Shown here: positions 22,561-33,301 of the stretch, piece after piece
Layout of the letters: each line of letters begins with the position of its first letter
Position numbering within the stretch: position 1 is the first letter of the stretch
NCBI GenBank assembly: GCA_949825065.1
Contig: OX463862.1
Coordinates: forward strand, 12,767,592 to 12,831,591
Origin: Odontocerum albicorne
Lineage: Eukaryota > Arthropoda > Insecta > Trichoptera > Odontoceridae
Direction: 5' to 3'
DNA: 64,000 nt
Position numbers and translations under genes: made by a program
Notes under the pieces: model-generated
What the model was told of the DNA's origin: nothing
The model's database searches: none
What the model saw: the letters and a program-made list of their open reading frames with translations, nothing else

Positions 22561-23099
22561 CCAATCTTGAAACAGAGCATAATCCGAGTGTTTGTTAACT
22601 TTTCTTAAGATGGTTGTAAACTGCATTACCAATATTTTTTTTGTTAATAACGTTTTCAGTGCCTAAATGAGAACTCTGATAAAAAAAACTTGAGAAAATA
22701 CATCTGACAAGATTTAAAGAGAATCAAAAAGTTTGGAATGAAAAAACAAAACCTCAGAATGAAATCACAAAAGAAACTAGATTAAAGGTGGTGTAAGCTG
22801 CGTCACTCATTTATTTCAAATTTTGTTCCTCATTATATTATGAAGTTGACAAACCCTCAATTCTTTGTTTATAACAATTTTATTTAAATTTTAAAAATTG
22901 TCAAATGTAACATTTATATATGTATAAATCATAAAAAAAAACATTTATTGAATGTTAACAAACAAATTGAATTAATATCGTATATTGATAAAACACCTAA
23001 TTAACTCCGATTTTAATCTGTAGTGTTTGTTTTATTTGCCATCTATATTTTAATTAATTAAAACTGTTTCGTAATAATAATATATCACCTCGAGAGTGT

Positions 23100-23365
23100 T
23101 CTTTCTAAACTTATACAAAAGCAGCTCATAAGTGACCACATCACTCCGCTTTCCTGCTGGGGTAGGCATAGGACAGAGTGCCAGACTTCCCCATCTCGAC
23201 ACATATTTTGCTTTCTCGCACAGTTTTGAGAATTTCTCTGACTTTCTTTCAGAATATCGTCAATAACTTGATCCAACCATACTTTACTTGATCTTCCTCT
23301 ACCGTGTCTTCCACTCACATATGTTTGAATAGTCTTTCTTCATTCATTCTTTCCACATAAGGGTT
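23100..23365 (-). mobile_element. LINE family 1, 3' fragment
   Basis: The minus-strand reading SGRHGRGRSSKVWLDQVIDD and ILKESQRNSQNC, with the 3' block CTGGGGTAGGCATAGGACAG (reversed) at about 23157. It lies about 160 bp from the anillin exon at 23522. Confidence 0.8.
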
Positions 23366-23521
23366 CCATAACTGACACATTATGTCTGAACAAATATTTA
23401 AAACCAGGGTGACAAAAATAAATGGCAAATGCACTGTTTATTAGACTATTGGCACTTATAGTATCTAAATTTCCCATAATTCGTTCACATTTTTCAAAAT
23501 GTAAACAAACTTCACACGTAC

Positions 23522-24194
23522 CTTTATCATTGTTGGAATTGGCTTGCAGCGCTTTTATCGGGGGAGCCATACCAAAAGCTGCCTTGGGAATTATAGCGGC
23601 TCCCTTATTTCTTTCAAAAAGCGCTTTCCTCTCCCTCATTGACATCAAAGCGGGATCTGTATTTCTCGGGCTCGCGGCCGTCTCAAAAATAGCCGCCTTT
23701 GACATGACATTGTTGTTGTTTGCGCCGTTCAAATTTTCCGGCATTTTTCTTCTGTCTCTAGTGATCGGCGAGCTCCTATTGGACGACGAAGCGCTTTCGC
23801 CACCCGAACGCTGCGATCGGGTTAATTCGGGTGTCGAACAGGCAGATTCCTTCTTTACCGAATCATCAACAACAACAGCGTCTTCACATTTACCGTTCAC
23901 AACTAATAACAAATCTTCAACACTGGATTCACAATTATTATCACTGATACCGTTTTCTTTTACATTATCACCATTATCCAAATTGTTCGCTGGTGGCGCT
24001 GGCGCCTTGTGTTTCTTGATCGATGGCCGTTTTGTAATGTTATTTCTCGGAGAACGCGAGGGTGAACTGACAGCTGTGGCCGCCATGTCGGACGCTACTG
24101 GGGTAGGTTTGTCGCCCTGTTGGTGATTGGACGGTGAGAAATCGTAAACGAGCCGTGATTGGCTGATTGATACACGCTTGAAGCCCTTGGATTC
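23522..24194 (-). CDS. scra: anillin, large internal exon (first of the visible exons)
   Basis: The open frame runs from an acceptor (pyrimidine-rich, ending GTATAG) before 24194 to a donor GTACGT after 23522, ending in phase 1. It reads ESKGFKRVSISQSRLVYDF, then DMAATAVSSPSRSP. The ATG at 24086 is thus internal, since the frame stays open for 36 codons upstream. It is Ser/Pro/Asn-rich, with KKHKAPAPPA. The C-terminal block MSMRERKALFERNKGAAIIP, then KAAFGMAPPIKALQ, matches LSLKERMKLFE..KAMLPKAPIG of Drosophila anillin (recalled). Anillin is the cytokinetic-ring scaffold that links actin, myosin II, septins and RhoA. Base composition is clearly richer in CpG than the surrounding introns. Confidence 0.87.
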
Positions 24195-24559
24195 CTATAC
24201 AAATGCGGGGGGACATAATGTCTAGTGGTGAATGTCATGCTTTCTTTTTGCATTCAAAATGCAACGACAAAACATTAGAAACGGACAAAACTAGTCACCA
24301 CAAACTGTCATCACAAAAATCCCATTTATTTTACTAAATAAGGAAGTTAGATGTTAGCGTATAAATAATATCGTGAATATAGAAGAATATTTGAAAGTAG
24401 AATTTTATTCGAAAGCTTTCGAGTCAAAATTAGCAATTTCCATTAATCAATATATGTTAAGATATGTACATTTTTCAGTCGAGTGGGTCAAAATGTAATA
24501 TTTCTAAAATGTGTGTTCATATAATATATCAAAGAACCAACTCAAAATATACAAACATA

Positions 24560-24970
24560 TTAATTACGTCGTATCCCTTGCGGTGTAGGCAGAGAGAACA
24601 ATCTCCAAACGTTTTCTATCAAAGCGCACTTATTTCGCCTCCTCCACATTCGTACATCTCGTCATGCACAATCTTCCACTATTCATACTTCTCTCAAAAT
24701 CTGGTCCATTTAATACAGTCATCTTTTCCTCGGTCTACCTCTTGCACTTGCACTAATAGTCATTCTTTTGTCATTCATTATCTCCACATGTCCAGACCAT
24801 CTTATAGCTCCTTTCTTCATCTTACTTAAAACATCCTTTTTATCCATGCATTCAATTCTGAAGATTCCATTCTGTCTTTCATACACTGACACTACACATT
24901 TTTTTTAGTGCACGGATGGATGTCCACATAATTAATCTTACTTTTATCATTCTGACAAATTCAAAATTCA
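24560..24970 (-). mobile_element. LINE 3' fragment (family 1 relative)
   Basis: Minus-strand LINE tail with CTCCACATGTCCAGACCATC (reversed GHV segment), CATCCTTTTTATCCATGCAT and, in plus orientation first, CCTTGCGGTGTAGGCAGAGA. The same subfamily is at 56780-57010. Frames are broken. Confidence 0.7.
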
Positions 24971-24999
24971 CTTCCATATATCAAGGTGGGTACAAACAC

Positions 25000-25588
25000 A
25001 AATAACAATGTATTTAAACCACCGCAGTGTTAATGACTTACTAACGAACATATAAATAATACATAAATTAATCAATATTATTCCGAAATTCGGTTAATGC
25101 GGCTCGGATAATCGGAAGTCTATTGTCTGATATATGTTTTTAAATAAATTCTATTCGATGTTTCTTAATTTTGACGAATAAACTCGCCAACTTCGACTCA
25201 AAAACCTTCTTCGTTTATATTATAATGTGTCAGTAGAAGAGAATAGATATTTTTAAAAAGCAGACGTTATTATAAAAGAATATTTAAGTTAGTGCATTTG
25301 TATGGAATATAAGTTAAGTAAAGTATCGATGAATTATAATGCAAGAAGTAGGAACTACAAGGCTCAAATCACGTAACACCAAATACTCGTACATAATAGA
25401 ATTATATTATAAAAAGCGTCACAAAACAGGGCCGCCTCATTTCTGTGTGTAATGTATAATATGCACGAGGGCGTTCAATCTCAAGTTTCGGTTTCATGAT
25501 AAATAAATAACATACATATTAAAAAAATAATCGGGAGTTTAGGTACAACATTTTTTTTAATCATACGGTAACCCTTGTACCTATGCCT
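25000..25588. other. AT-rich stretch, no feature seen
   Basis: No exon for the anillin N-terminus was recognised on the minus strand here, and no TIR pair was seen. Confidence 0.45.
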
Positions 25589-25590
25589 TA

Positions 25591-25813
25591 AAGGCCCGTT
25601 CTTATGGATCAAGTTTAATTGACCGAATTGAATGTTGATCAACAAAAGTTGAATGAAATCTGTAGCGAGAACCTTTACTTCAATAGAGTTGATCAACTTT
25701 TTAGTGGATCAACTCTATTGAAACAAAGGTTCTCACTACAGATTTCATTCAACTTTTGTTGATCAACTATCATATAATCGGTAAATTAAATTTGATCCGT
25801 GAGAACGGGCCTT
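25591..25813. mobile_element. hairpin MITE (TTGATCAAC family), simple copy
   Basis: An almost perfect palindrome of about 220 bp. The left end AAGGCCCGTTCTTATGGATC pairs with GATCCGTGAGAACGGGCCTT. Inner arms contain TTGATCAACAAAAGTTGAAT and GTTGATCAACTTTTTAGTGG. TA lies before the left end. Other copies are at 28273-28477 and in 36457-37277. Confidence 0.9.
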
Positions 25814-25859
25814 AAGCCACTTTAAAAGAAAAAAATCTGCGCTGCGAGTCATTTCCCTT

Positions 25860-26100
25860 CTCCCGTGATGAAGGGCCATATAAGTCCGTCGTCACTACTA
25901 TTCTTTTAACACTCGAATGTGTCGCCACCGGAAAAGGAGTTATTTTGGGCAGTTCCTTCTTCGTCACTACGTGACGTCGCGCTCATAAAAAAAAATAGTA
26001 AAAATTTCGATCTTCTGGTGTAGATCGCGCTGGATGGGAACTTATTTTGTCCCCCATAACAGCGTGGGTGATCGAACTGAACTGAACTGAACTACCCTTC
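25860..26100. other. stretch without recognised gene
   Basis: More CpG-rich than its surroundings, with GAACT repeated four times near 26080. No open frame with motifs. Not assigned. Confidence 0.35.
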
Positions 26101-26269
26101 AATATATCTGAATTAGCGATACAGGTATGTTAAACAGAGTTGCTGGGAGACAACGTTGTCTTAAGCCCCAATGTTATGAACCACTGGAGTAGGCAAATAA
26201 CTCACAACTCGCCAATGTGCGTATTTGAAACACTACCGCATGTGGATAGGCAACAACACTCACATATAT

Positions 26270-26400
26270 GATAACGTCTATCGCGTGCGAGTATTATTAC
26301 CACGCGAACTCTTTAACCAGACAGGGACCATTTTTTGGGTACCATCGGGAAGCGAACCCGAAACATCCGAGTGGAAGTCGAGAGTCTTACCACAATACAA
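26270..26400 (-). repeat. tRNA-like SINE head
   Basis: Minus strand: GGTAAGACTCTCGACTTCC (A-box side), then GGGTTCGCTTCCCGATGGTA (B box), then the start of the SINE body. The tail is missing. Confidence 0.6.
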
Positions 26401-26568
26401 GTTTATATACTTGAGCTTTTAGGTGGTTCTCAAATTGTACAGTTCTTTAGATCAAGTTTGACACTAGAAGAGTCGAACTTGTTTGACTCGCCTCAAAAAT
26501 AAATTACACAATATAGTTTTTTTATATAAATAACCATCTGTATTAATGGTAGATATTTAGTTTAATCT

Positions 26569-26696
26569 GATAGTAAACATCTTCTATTATTACAATAATT
26601 ATAATATACAATAATAAATAGATAAAAAATAACTGATAGTAAATATCTTCTATTATTACAATAATTATAATATACAATAATAAATAGGTAAAAAAT
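26569..26696. repeat. direct duplication, about 64-bp unit, 2 copies
   Basis: GATAGTAAACATCTTCTATT through AATAAATAGATAAAAAATA is repeated directly with two or three substitutions. Confidence 0.9.
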
Positions 26697-26699
26697 ATA

Positions 26700-27540
26700 T
26701 ATTAATGTTTATATTTTTCAAAATACAACAAAAAATCACCATCACATAATTTGATCAGAAATTTTCTTCCAGTTTAAGTTTATTTTTGAATTTGTTACCT
26801 TGTTGAATTAAGTGATGGTCGACGTTTCGAAGGCGTTGCAGTCTTCATAATCTGAGTGATGTCAAAAAAAAACATTACCGAAACGTCAACCATCATCTAA
26901 TCCAACTCAAACAATACCTAAAAAATTTTAAACATATCAGAAAATTTATTTTTGTGATATATATATTTTTTTTTTGGTTTAGGCAATTCACCCCGCTGAG
27001 AAATTTTTGCGTAATTTGATTAATTTACGACGGTTACATAAAAATAATAACTCGTAAAAAATAATTACTTATAAGACGACAAAAATACAAAAATCAAATG
27101 GATCGAAATGCAATTCTGGTCAACACAATGTCTAGGTTCGACAAAAATATATTGAACTGTTTAGGAACAAGCATTTTCGAGAAATATTAATTGCAAATAA
27201 ATAATAAATTAATAATAAAATAAATAAATAAAACAAAATGTTAACAACCAGTTTTTTTTAATTGTCTAGACTGTACTGAATTTTTTTTTATCGAATTTGT
27301 ACATAGCACTAATGTCCAAAAGTTACCGGCCTCAACAAGTTAGAGCGCGTGTAGACAAACACCACGTCAGCCACGTTAACGCATGGTCAGGAAATGTAAC
27401 AGTTAAAATTGTATACATCTATCTACGATCAGCAGTATGTAAATTACACCCAATAATAGAAGGGCTGTTTCGTTATATTCTGAAATGTAAAATATTGAAT
27501 ATTGCAATGTTAAGATGTTTAAAAGGAGATGTTGAGTTTC
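26700..27540. other. AT-rich stretch, no gene seen
   Basis: Contains a loose inverted pair around 26815-26910 (GATGGTCGACGTTTCG and CGAAACGTCAACCATC). The 99-residue frame at 27297-27596 has no recognisable motif. Confidence 0.45.
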
Positions 27541-27603
27541 TGTCTACTACGTTTAAATGTTGTCGACTACGTTTAAATGCTGTCTACTACATTTAAATGC
27601 TGT
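27541..27603. repeat. tandem repeat, 21-bp unit, 3 copies
   Basis: CTGTCTACTACGTTTAAATG is repeated with TCG and CAT variants. Confidence 0.85.
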
Positions 27604-28148
27604 ATATGGAGAAGATTCCCCGGTGACAACATCTAAACATTTTCTTCTTTTGAAAGAAACTTAACGACCGCGCGATATTCACTTTTTAACATTTAAGAAT
27701 ATAACGAAATAACACGTCTTCTATCGGCTCTAGTTTACATACTACCGAGGGTAGAGATATCAAATTTTAATTACGAGTACAACATTCCCCGACCATGGCG
27801 TGGCCGTAGTATCTATCTAAACGCTTTAGTTTGTTCAGACCGAAACTTCTGGACCTTAGTGGCACATACTAAATGTATAATACATATGAAATATGGTTTA
27901 CTGTAACCTGATCTAATAAGCTCACACAAACAGTTTTCCACACATATTAATATCGAATGTTGTAATTTCAATTTTCAGACAAATTTTCAATAACGTATAA
28001 TATGTCTTCAATAAAGCAAGGTATTGGGTGCACATAAAAGGTTCGGTATTCATCTGCTAAATATATTTTCCATTCAATAGCCATCCTTTCGAAGCCAACC
28101 AACTTCCCCGCCCTTATTAGCCACTACTCTCCTCCCGCTCTCAAATAC

Positions 28149-28576
28149 AGTTCCCGGCGGTAAGTAATACACATCGGGCTTAAGAAAGAGACTGTCGGCC
28201 ATAATCGGCTAACTTCGGCTTTGTAGAGCGTCGTCTCTGTCATTCATACACGTGTTCCATCGCGAGACTGTAAAGGCGCGTTCTCACAAGTCAAGTTTAA
28301 TTGGCCGATTATAGTTGATCAAGGAAATCTATAGTGAGAAGCTTTCTTTCAACAGAGTTGATCAATTAAAAAGTTGATCAACTCTATTAAAACAAAGGTT
28401 CTCACTACAGATTTCATTCAACGTTTGTTGATCAACTATAATCGGTCAATTAAACTTGATGCTTGAGAACGTGCCTTTAGCACATCGTGCGACAGAGACG
28501 ACGCTCTACAAAGCCGAAGTTAGCCGATTATGGTATCTTTCTTAAGCCCGATGTATATTACTTACCGCCGGGCACT
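28149..28576. mobile_element. hairpin MITE (GTACCCGGCGG family) interrupted by a second hairpin MITE
   Basis: The outer arms are GTTCCCGGCGGTAAGTAATA through GCGTCGTCTCTGTC on the left and GACAGAGACGACGCTCTAC through CTTACCGCCGGGCAC on the right. The loop has received a TTGATCAAC-family hairpin at 28273-28477. Compare the uninterrupted copy at 37982-38220. Confidence 0.9.
28273..28477. mobile_element. hairpin MITE (TTGATCAAC family) nested in another MITE
   Basis: Ends AAGGCGCGTTCTCACAAG and TTGAGAACGTGCCTT, flanked by TA on both sides (28271-28272 and 28478-28479). The interior has TTGATCAACTCTATTAAAAC and the inverted partner. Confidence 0.9.
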
Positions 28577-29242
28577 GCACCTATTTCAATTAGAAAAAAT
28601 ATATTTTCGACATAATTTAGTTCATCTTCACCTGACGAGGTCTTTCAAACCGGTAATGAACTCAAATAAAACAGTGGTAAATACAATAAAAAATGTGTTT
28701 TATTAAAAATGTACAACCTGGTCGTGTTAATTTCATTTCAATGTCTTACGTATTTCTTACGTACACACACTTCACCAGCCCTGTCAAATCAATTTTATAT
28801 TATTTCTCGAACCCGCATACAATTGTTAAAAACCTATTAAATGAATAAAAGATACATTTTTATCAATATGGACCGAGTTAATACAATCATTATATTTTAT
28901 GTAACGCTTTTGAGATCACCACATTGCCCTATTCACGAGCGACAATCGTGTCATTTCATAAAGCCCACATGGGCATATTAGAAAGAAATCAATTATTATT
29001 TGTGTAATGCATCAACAGTTCTTATAGCGATACATTGTGCCTGTCAAACGAGTGTGTGGTTGGCTCTATTGCTGTTGAAAAGCTTTAAGTTGTCAAATTA
29101 TTCCCTGATTGGTAAGACTGACGATATATTTGGGAAGAAATTATATTTCACATTACAATAAGAACAACGCGTGTGTTGAGTAAGGATGAAAAAGAGCAAG
29201 CTGAGAAGGATTGGGCATGTTGAATAAATTAATGTCTAAATA
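28577..29242. other. stretch without recognised gene
   Basis: Around 28625-28680 there is a diverged match to the ACGAGGT..AAACCGGT..AAATAAAACAGTG block that is better kept at 52455-52530. Near 29185 GATGAAAAAGAGCAAGCTGA through GGGCATGTTGAATAA is a small LINE family 1 remnant. Confidence 0.4.
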
Positions 29243-29790
29243 TAGGGTTATTCAAATTGAGCGTTTTTTTTTCATTCTTGGATAAGACACAGATGGCGTC
29301 GCGAACTTGCCTGGGTCTTGTGACATTTGAGAAGTGTAATGTATGACATTTATATAAATGGAGTCGTATACACCACAACAACGCGTTCAAATTGAGGATT
29401 ATTTTATAGTATGTATTGTAATCTCCGGAAACGGTGATGTTAATTGGCCACCAAAACCATGTGATCTGACACCGTTGGACTATTTTCTCTGGGGTTACGT
29501 GAAAAGCCAGATCTATAAGAATGACCCCCGATCAATTCCTGAGCTGAAGGACGAAATTATTCGCGTTATTGGTGAGTTAGAACCGCAATTATGCCAAAAT
29601 GTCATCGAAAATTTTAACAAAAGAATGGACATATGTGGAGCTCCAAGAGGTGGGCATTGTTTTTTTTTTTATTTAAATGTCATACATTATACGAGTACTT
29701 CAATTACCAATAAAAAGTTTTTTGAAATCAAAGCAAATTGTGTGTTTTATTCAAGAATAAAAAAAAACGCTCAATTCGAAAGACCCTTTA
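29243..29790 (+). mobile_element. mariner/Tc1-type element, internally deleted
   Basis: Inverted ends AGGGTTATTCAAATTGAGCG and CGCTCAATTCGAAAGACCCT with TA flanks. An open frame starts at 29358 MESYTPQQRVQIEDYF, then after an internal deletion continues WPPKPCDLTPLDYFLWGYVK, which carries the third catalytic Asp, and SIPELKDEIIRVIGELEPQL. The first and second acidic positions are deleted, so it is a non-autonomous derivative. Confidence 0.85.
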
Positions 29791-29849
29791 CTAACAAAAC
29801 ACAAATATCTAGAGCAACTCTGAGTAAAACGCGTGAGATATGAAGTCCA

Positions 29850-30035
29850 AGTATGGTTGTATCACGTGAATGATATTTTGAAAGAAGGAAACGTAAAAGT
29901 CAGAAAAATCGTAGGAGTTGTATGAAAAGATGTAGAAGAGACGAAGGATGTGTGTCAAAGTAGGAAAGACTGGCGATTCGTCCTCTGTCTACCCCGTCAG
30001 GGAGATGGGGTGATGGTATGTATGTACCTTAAGTA
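29850..30035 (+). mobile_element. LINE family 1, 3' tail
   Basis: Decayed QVWLYHVNDILKEGNVK-like tail ending with the family block TCTACCCCGTCAGGGAGATG, GGTATGTATGTA. Confidence 0.75.
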
Positions 30036-30048
30036 GAGTCAATATTTT

Positions 30049-30097
30049 CTATTACGAAGTCAAGCGTCTTGACTTGATAATAGAAAATATTGACACA
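30049..30097. repeat. short perfect-arm inverted repeat
   Basis: TCAATATTTTCTATTA at 30049 pairs with TAATAGAAAATATTGA, separated by CGAAGTCAAGCGTCTTGACT, which is itself partly self-complementary. Confidence 0.8.
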
Positions 30098-30159
30098 CTT
30101 TAATGACGAAACAACTACATATTTCTTCAATTACACACTTCGTCACTGAAGAGATAATA

Positions 30160-31075
30160 ATAATAATAAAAAGGACAATTTATACAGCGTCGAGCAAACT
30201 CTCCTCAAGGGCGCTCCAGCTCGGGACTCGAACCCACTATTATCAATAAATTTAAAATATTACTAAATAAAGCTCATATACGTTGAGCGTAAAGATAGAA
30301 AGGTAGTGGCTGCGGCCGTTAAATTAGATACTTCCCCGCAGAAAAACGTATTTTTAAGAACATCGCAGAAAACTTATCAAGGGTAGACGAACTACAAAGA
30401 TATTTTAGTAGTTCTCCCGATATGCGAGTTACAGTAACGGCTTTAGGTGTAGTGTAGTATAGTGTCAGATACAATCATATTTTTTTATAAAATCTCCCAA
30501 AAAAAGTGTTCTTTAAGTGCTTCCTAAATCTGCACACGCCACCCATATTTCTAACACTCAGAGGCAGACCATTCCATGCCACAAAACCACCAATGGTAAA
30601 AGCTCAATCATAATACTCCCCGCCATATTGGATCGGCTTGGAGCAATCAAAGAAATGGACCTCAAAGTTCTACTGCTCTGCGAAAGAACATCTCTCAAAC
30701 ACAGGTTCGAAAGATACAATGGAGAGGTCCCAATAAGGGACTTGAATACAAAAAGACAAAGTTTGAAATCAATCCGTTCGCGGTATTTGAGACAATGTTT
30801 GAAATTTCATTGAAAATAGACTGAAAACTATAAATTTGCGGATCAGGCAAACCAGAATTAAAATAATTACACTAATCAGACACGTTATATTTATAAAAAA
30901 ACATATCTGGTAAGAAACCCGCAGAAAACTTACCAAAGAAAGACAAACTACAAAGAAACAAATTGAATATGTTTTTTTAAGTCGCTGTTTGAACGACGAT
31001 ATGTCAGCCGATAACTGGTTCAAATACCAACACACGCAAATGCATTTAAAAATTGTAGGACAACCCCTCATGAAT
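30160..31075. repeat. unclassified interspersed repeat U1, long copy
   Basis: Shared with 38395-39070, 35640-36120, 45312-45400 and, inverted, 60800-61050. Landmarks are TTTATACAGCG, CTCCTCAAGGGCGCTCCAGC, GTGGCTGCGGCC, ACTTCCCCGCA, AAAAACATAT..GGTAAGAAA, CTGCACACGCCACCCATAT, ACTTGAATACAA. No reverse transcriptase or transposase motif was recognised in it, and the reading frames are broken in all copies. Confidence 0.7.
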
Positions 31076-31324
31076 GGATTCTTGCTGATGTGCTAGCTCC
31101 CACATACGCACAGCCAACAATGGATCAGGAATGTGCCGCTCCTGGACACCTTTTGTAGCAGCTGACAGCAGCCTGTTTTCTAAATAACAAGTATTCTATG
31201 GCTATTGCCCAACTATTTTCGGTTGAGCAGATAGTCAGTGGGAACTATTGTTAAGTGTTGAGCAAATAAGAAACAGGCAGGTGAAGGAATTCATGAATTG
31301 TGTGATACACACATTTTATAATAT

Positions 31325-31425
31325 TGAATTACACTTTCGTTTTATACACAGCACAGCCTGGCGGGCGTACTGCCATGTGGCAATCGCTTCCAACAAAACA
31401 GAAATATTTTAAAAAGTTCTATATA
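31325..31425 (-). repeat. SINE tail
   Basis: Reversed SINE tail: AGCCTGGCGGGCGTACTGCC, ATGTGGCAATCGCTTCCAAC. The head is absent. Confidence 0.6.
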
Positions 31426-31439
31426 AAATTAAAAATAGG

Positions 31440-31870
31440 AGAGAGCTAAAAAATCAAAGGTTATGATTATAGAAAGAAGTGTTGTGAAAAGTGTGTGCGA
31501 TGTATGGGTTAACTCAGGTTGATGAGTTATGTTATTTGGGCAGTATGTTTGTTTACGTGAGATGGGCGAGTTGACAGATATATTGAAACAAAGGATAGCG
31601 ACAGGTAAAAAAGTAAACGAAGCACTTAATATTATACATGTATAAACAACCGCGCAATATCAACAATAGCAAAAATGATAATACATAACGGTGTGATGAT
31701 GCCCACCTTTATGTATGGAAGTGAAACTTGGACGTAGCCGAAGAAGGATAAGAGAAAGATTTAATGTTTTGGAGATTCGTGCACTAAGCAAAATTTGTGG
31801 TGTCAATGTTTGAAAGAAGGCGGAATTAAAACATCAAAAATGAATGCATGGATAAAATGCATTGCAATCA
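31440..31870 (+). mobile_element. LINE family 1 reverse transcriptase C-terminal fragment
   Basis: The reading VDELCYLGSMFV, then a broken ERRIATGKKVNEALN-like stretch, then MMPTFMYGSETW and EIRALSKICGVNV, follows the usual order after the LINE catalytic core (YLG, YG.E.W). Frameshifts and stops are present. Confidence 0.75.
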
Positions 31871-31948
31871 ATGTATACAGTACTAGTGTGCGGGTGTATT
31901 GCCATGAGGCAATCTCTTCCAGACGACCATAAATGTTAATTTAAAAAA
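31871..31948 (-). repeat. SINE tail
   Basis: GTATTGCCATGAGGCAATCT, CTTCCAGACGACC: reversed SINE tail without a head. Confidence 0.55.
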
Positions 31949-32063
31949 ATGGAAAAATATACTGTGAAAGCAGGTAATAGCGGGAATCAAACAAGTTCGA
32001 AGTCATCTGAGGTGTATAGACGTGGAAGAAGCGAAAGATATACGTATGCCAAGTTAATACACG

Positions 32064-32278
32064 ACGACCTCCGTGGGCTAGTTGGTAAGACGCTTGTATC
32101 CCAGCCCGGAGGTTGCAGGTTCGATTCCCGTCGGAACCCCGTTTTTTTTAAATGATTTCTGTCTAGTTTTCACTTAAAGCCTCTTAAACGTATTTTTGTT
32201 TGGTTGGAAGATATTGGCACATGGCAATAAGCTCGATAGGTTGTACTGTATATAACGGAATTGTAATACAATACAATA
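32064..32278 (+). repeat. tRNA-like SINE, well-preserved copy
   Basis: Head GACCTCCGTGGGCTAGTTGG, TAAGACGC (A box) and GGTTCGATTCCCGTCGGAAC (B box), a T-rich spacer, CACTTAAAGCCTCTTAAACG, TTGGAAGATATTGGCACATG, GCAATAAGCTCG, and the terminus AATACAATACAA. About 215 bp; the best full-length example of the family here. Confidence 0.85.
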
Positions 32279-32281
32279 TGC

Positions 32282-32462
32282 CAGGATAAAATGACGACTC
32301 CCATGGCCTAGTAGATAAGACACCTGTCTTCCGACCCGGACATTATGGGTTCGATTCTCGTGGATACACATACTTCCTCTTAAGGCTTGTTTAAACGCAT
32401 TTCTGATCGGTTGAAAGAGATTATCATATTCCACTCAATTCATCAAATTAGTGTTATAAAAA
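32282..32462 (+). repeat. tRNA-like SINE, second copy in tandem
   Basis: Directly follows the previous copy: GACGACTCCCATGGCCTAGT, AGATAAGACACC, then GGGTTCGATTCTCGTGG and a diverged tail. Shorter, and about 20% different from its neighbour by eye. Confidence 0.75.
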
Positions 32463-33257
32463 TAACAGAAAAAGGTGTGCTGGTGAATATTACTACGATA
32501 TTTCATATTGAAGGTTCTTTAAGGTAGTTTTTACTGTCTCGCGATGCTAGAAGCACTAAGTTTATATGTCCTCGATAAATATAGCCGTGCAAGGAATCAC
32601 CCTCTATTCTACATGCCAACTTACAGGACGAATATCATGGCTAAACACTCAGTCACGCGTGGTATAGAGATATTGAACCAACTGAATGGCACTGTGGATA
32701 TATTCTCGGTACCTTCTAGCAGGATGGGAAGAATCCTGGCTAGTGGCAGACCCTCTTGTAACGGGAGAAATTCGTGCAAAGTGGGGAAAATAAATAAATA
32801 GCAGCTCATAAGAAAGAGCCCTAAATGGGCGATATTTGTTGTATTATTCATTTCTTCTAAGTATTTCAAATGTCATACAGGTAATGTTTTCCAATAAACA
32901 GCCATTAATATGACCCGAAAGGGTAACAAAGCCAGGTAATAGAAGACATTTACCCCAGACCGAGACCGTGCGAATACGCTAACCGACCCCATGAGGAGTC
33001 CCACACCTCAGTGCGATTTCTCTTATTTAAATAAAATATCATATTCTTAACAAACTGAGTCCAAATATTTGACATAGATCAAATAGCACTCAGATTGGGT
33101 AACCGTTTAATCAATCTATATGTCTAGCCAACCTGCCTTTGGAAATGCCGGTAGGTAGAGCAATTACACTTTTTAACCGCGTGTCCTCATAAAGATGTTT
33201 GTCGTGTGTCGCTCCTCCAGGGAAGAACTCATAAACTTAGTAGAATCCTGTTAAAAT
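32463..33257. other. stretch without recognised gene
   Basis: Two overlapping open frames at 32544-32801 and 32621-32869 lie on opposite strands and have no motif. Around 32670-32790 the text reads like a decayed GILASGRPSCNGRNSC segment. Not assigned. Confidence 0.35.
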
Positions 33258-33301
33258 GTGAATGGCGTTTTGGTAAAGATGTACATGTCATCAATTACTT
33301 A

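Noticed and set aside
24086..24086. ATG at 24086 as the anillin start codon
   Set aside because: The frame is open and protein-like for 36 codons upstream to a plausible splice acceptor, and family members have several hundred residues before this region.
23422..24126. 234-residue plus-strand hydrophobic protein
   Set aside because: Antisense shadow of the anillin exon at 23522-24194, whose minus-strand frame has recognisable family motifs and splice sites.
32064..32462. Functional tRNA genes
   Set aside because: A- and B-box words are present, but they belong to dispersed SINEs with a common long tail. No complete cloverleaf with an acceptor stem could be drawn by eye.
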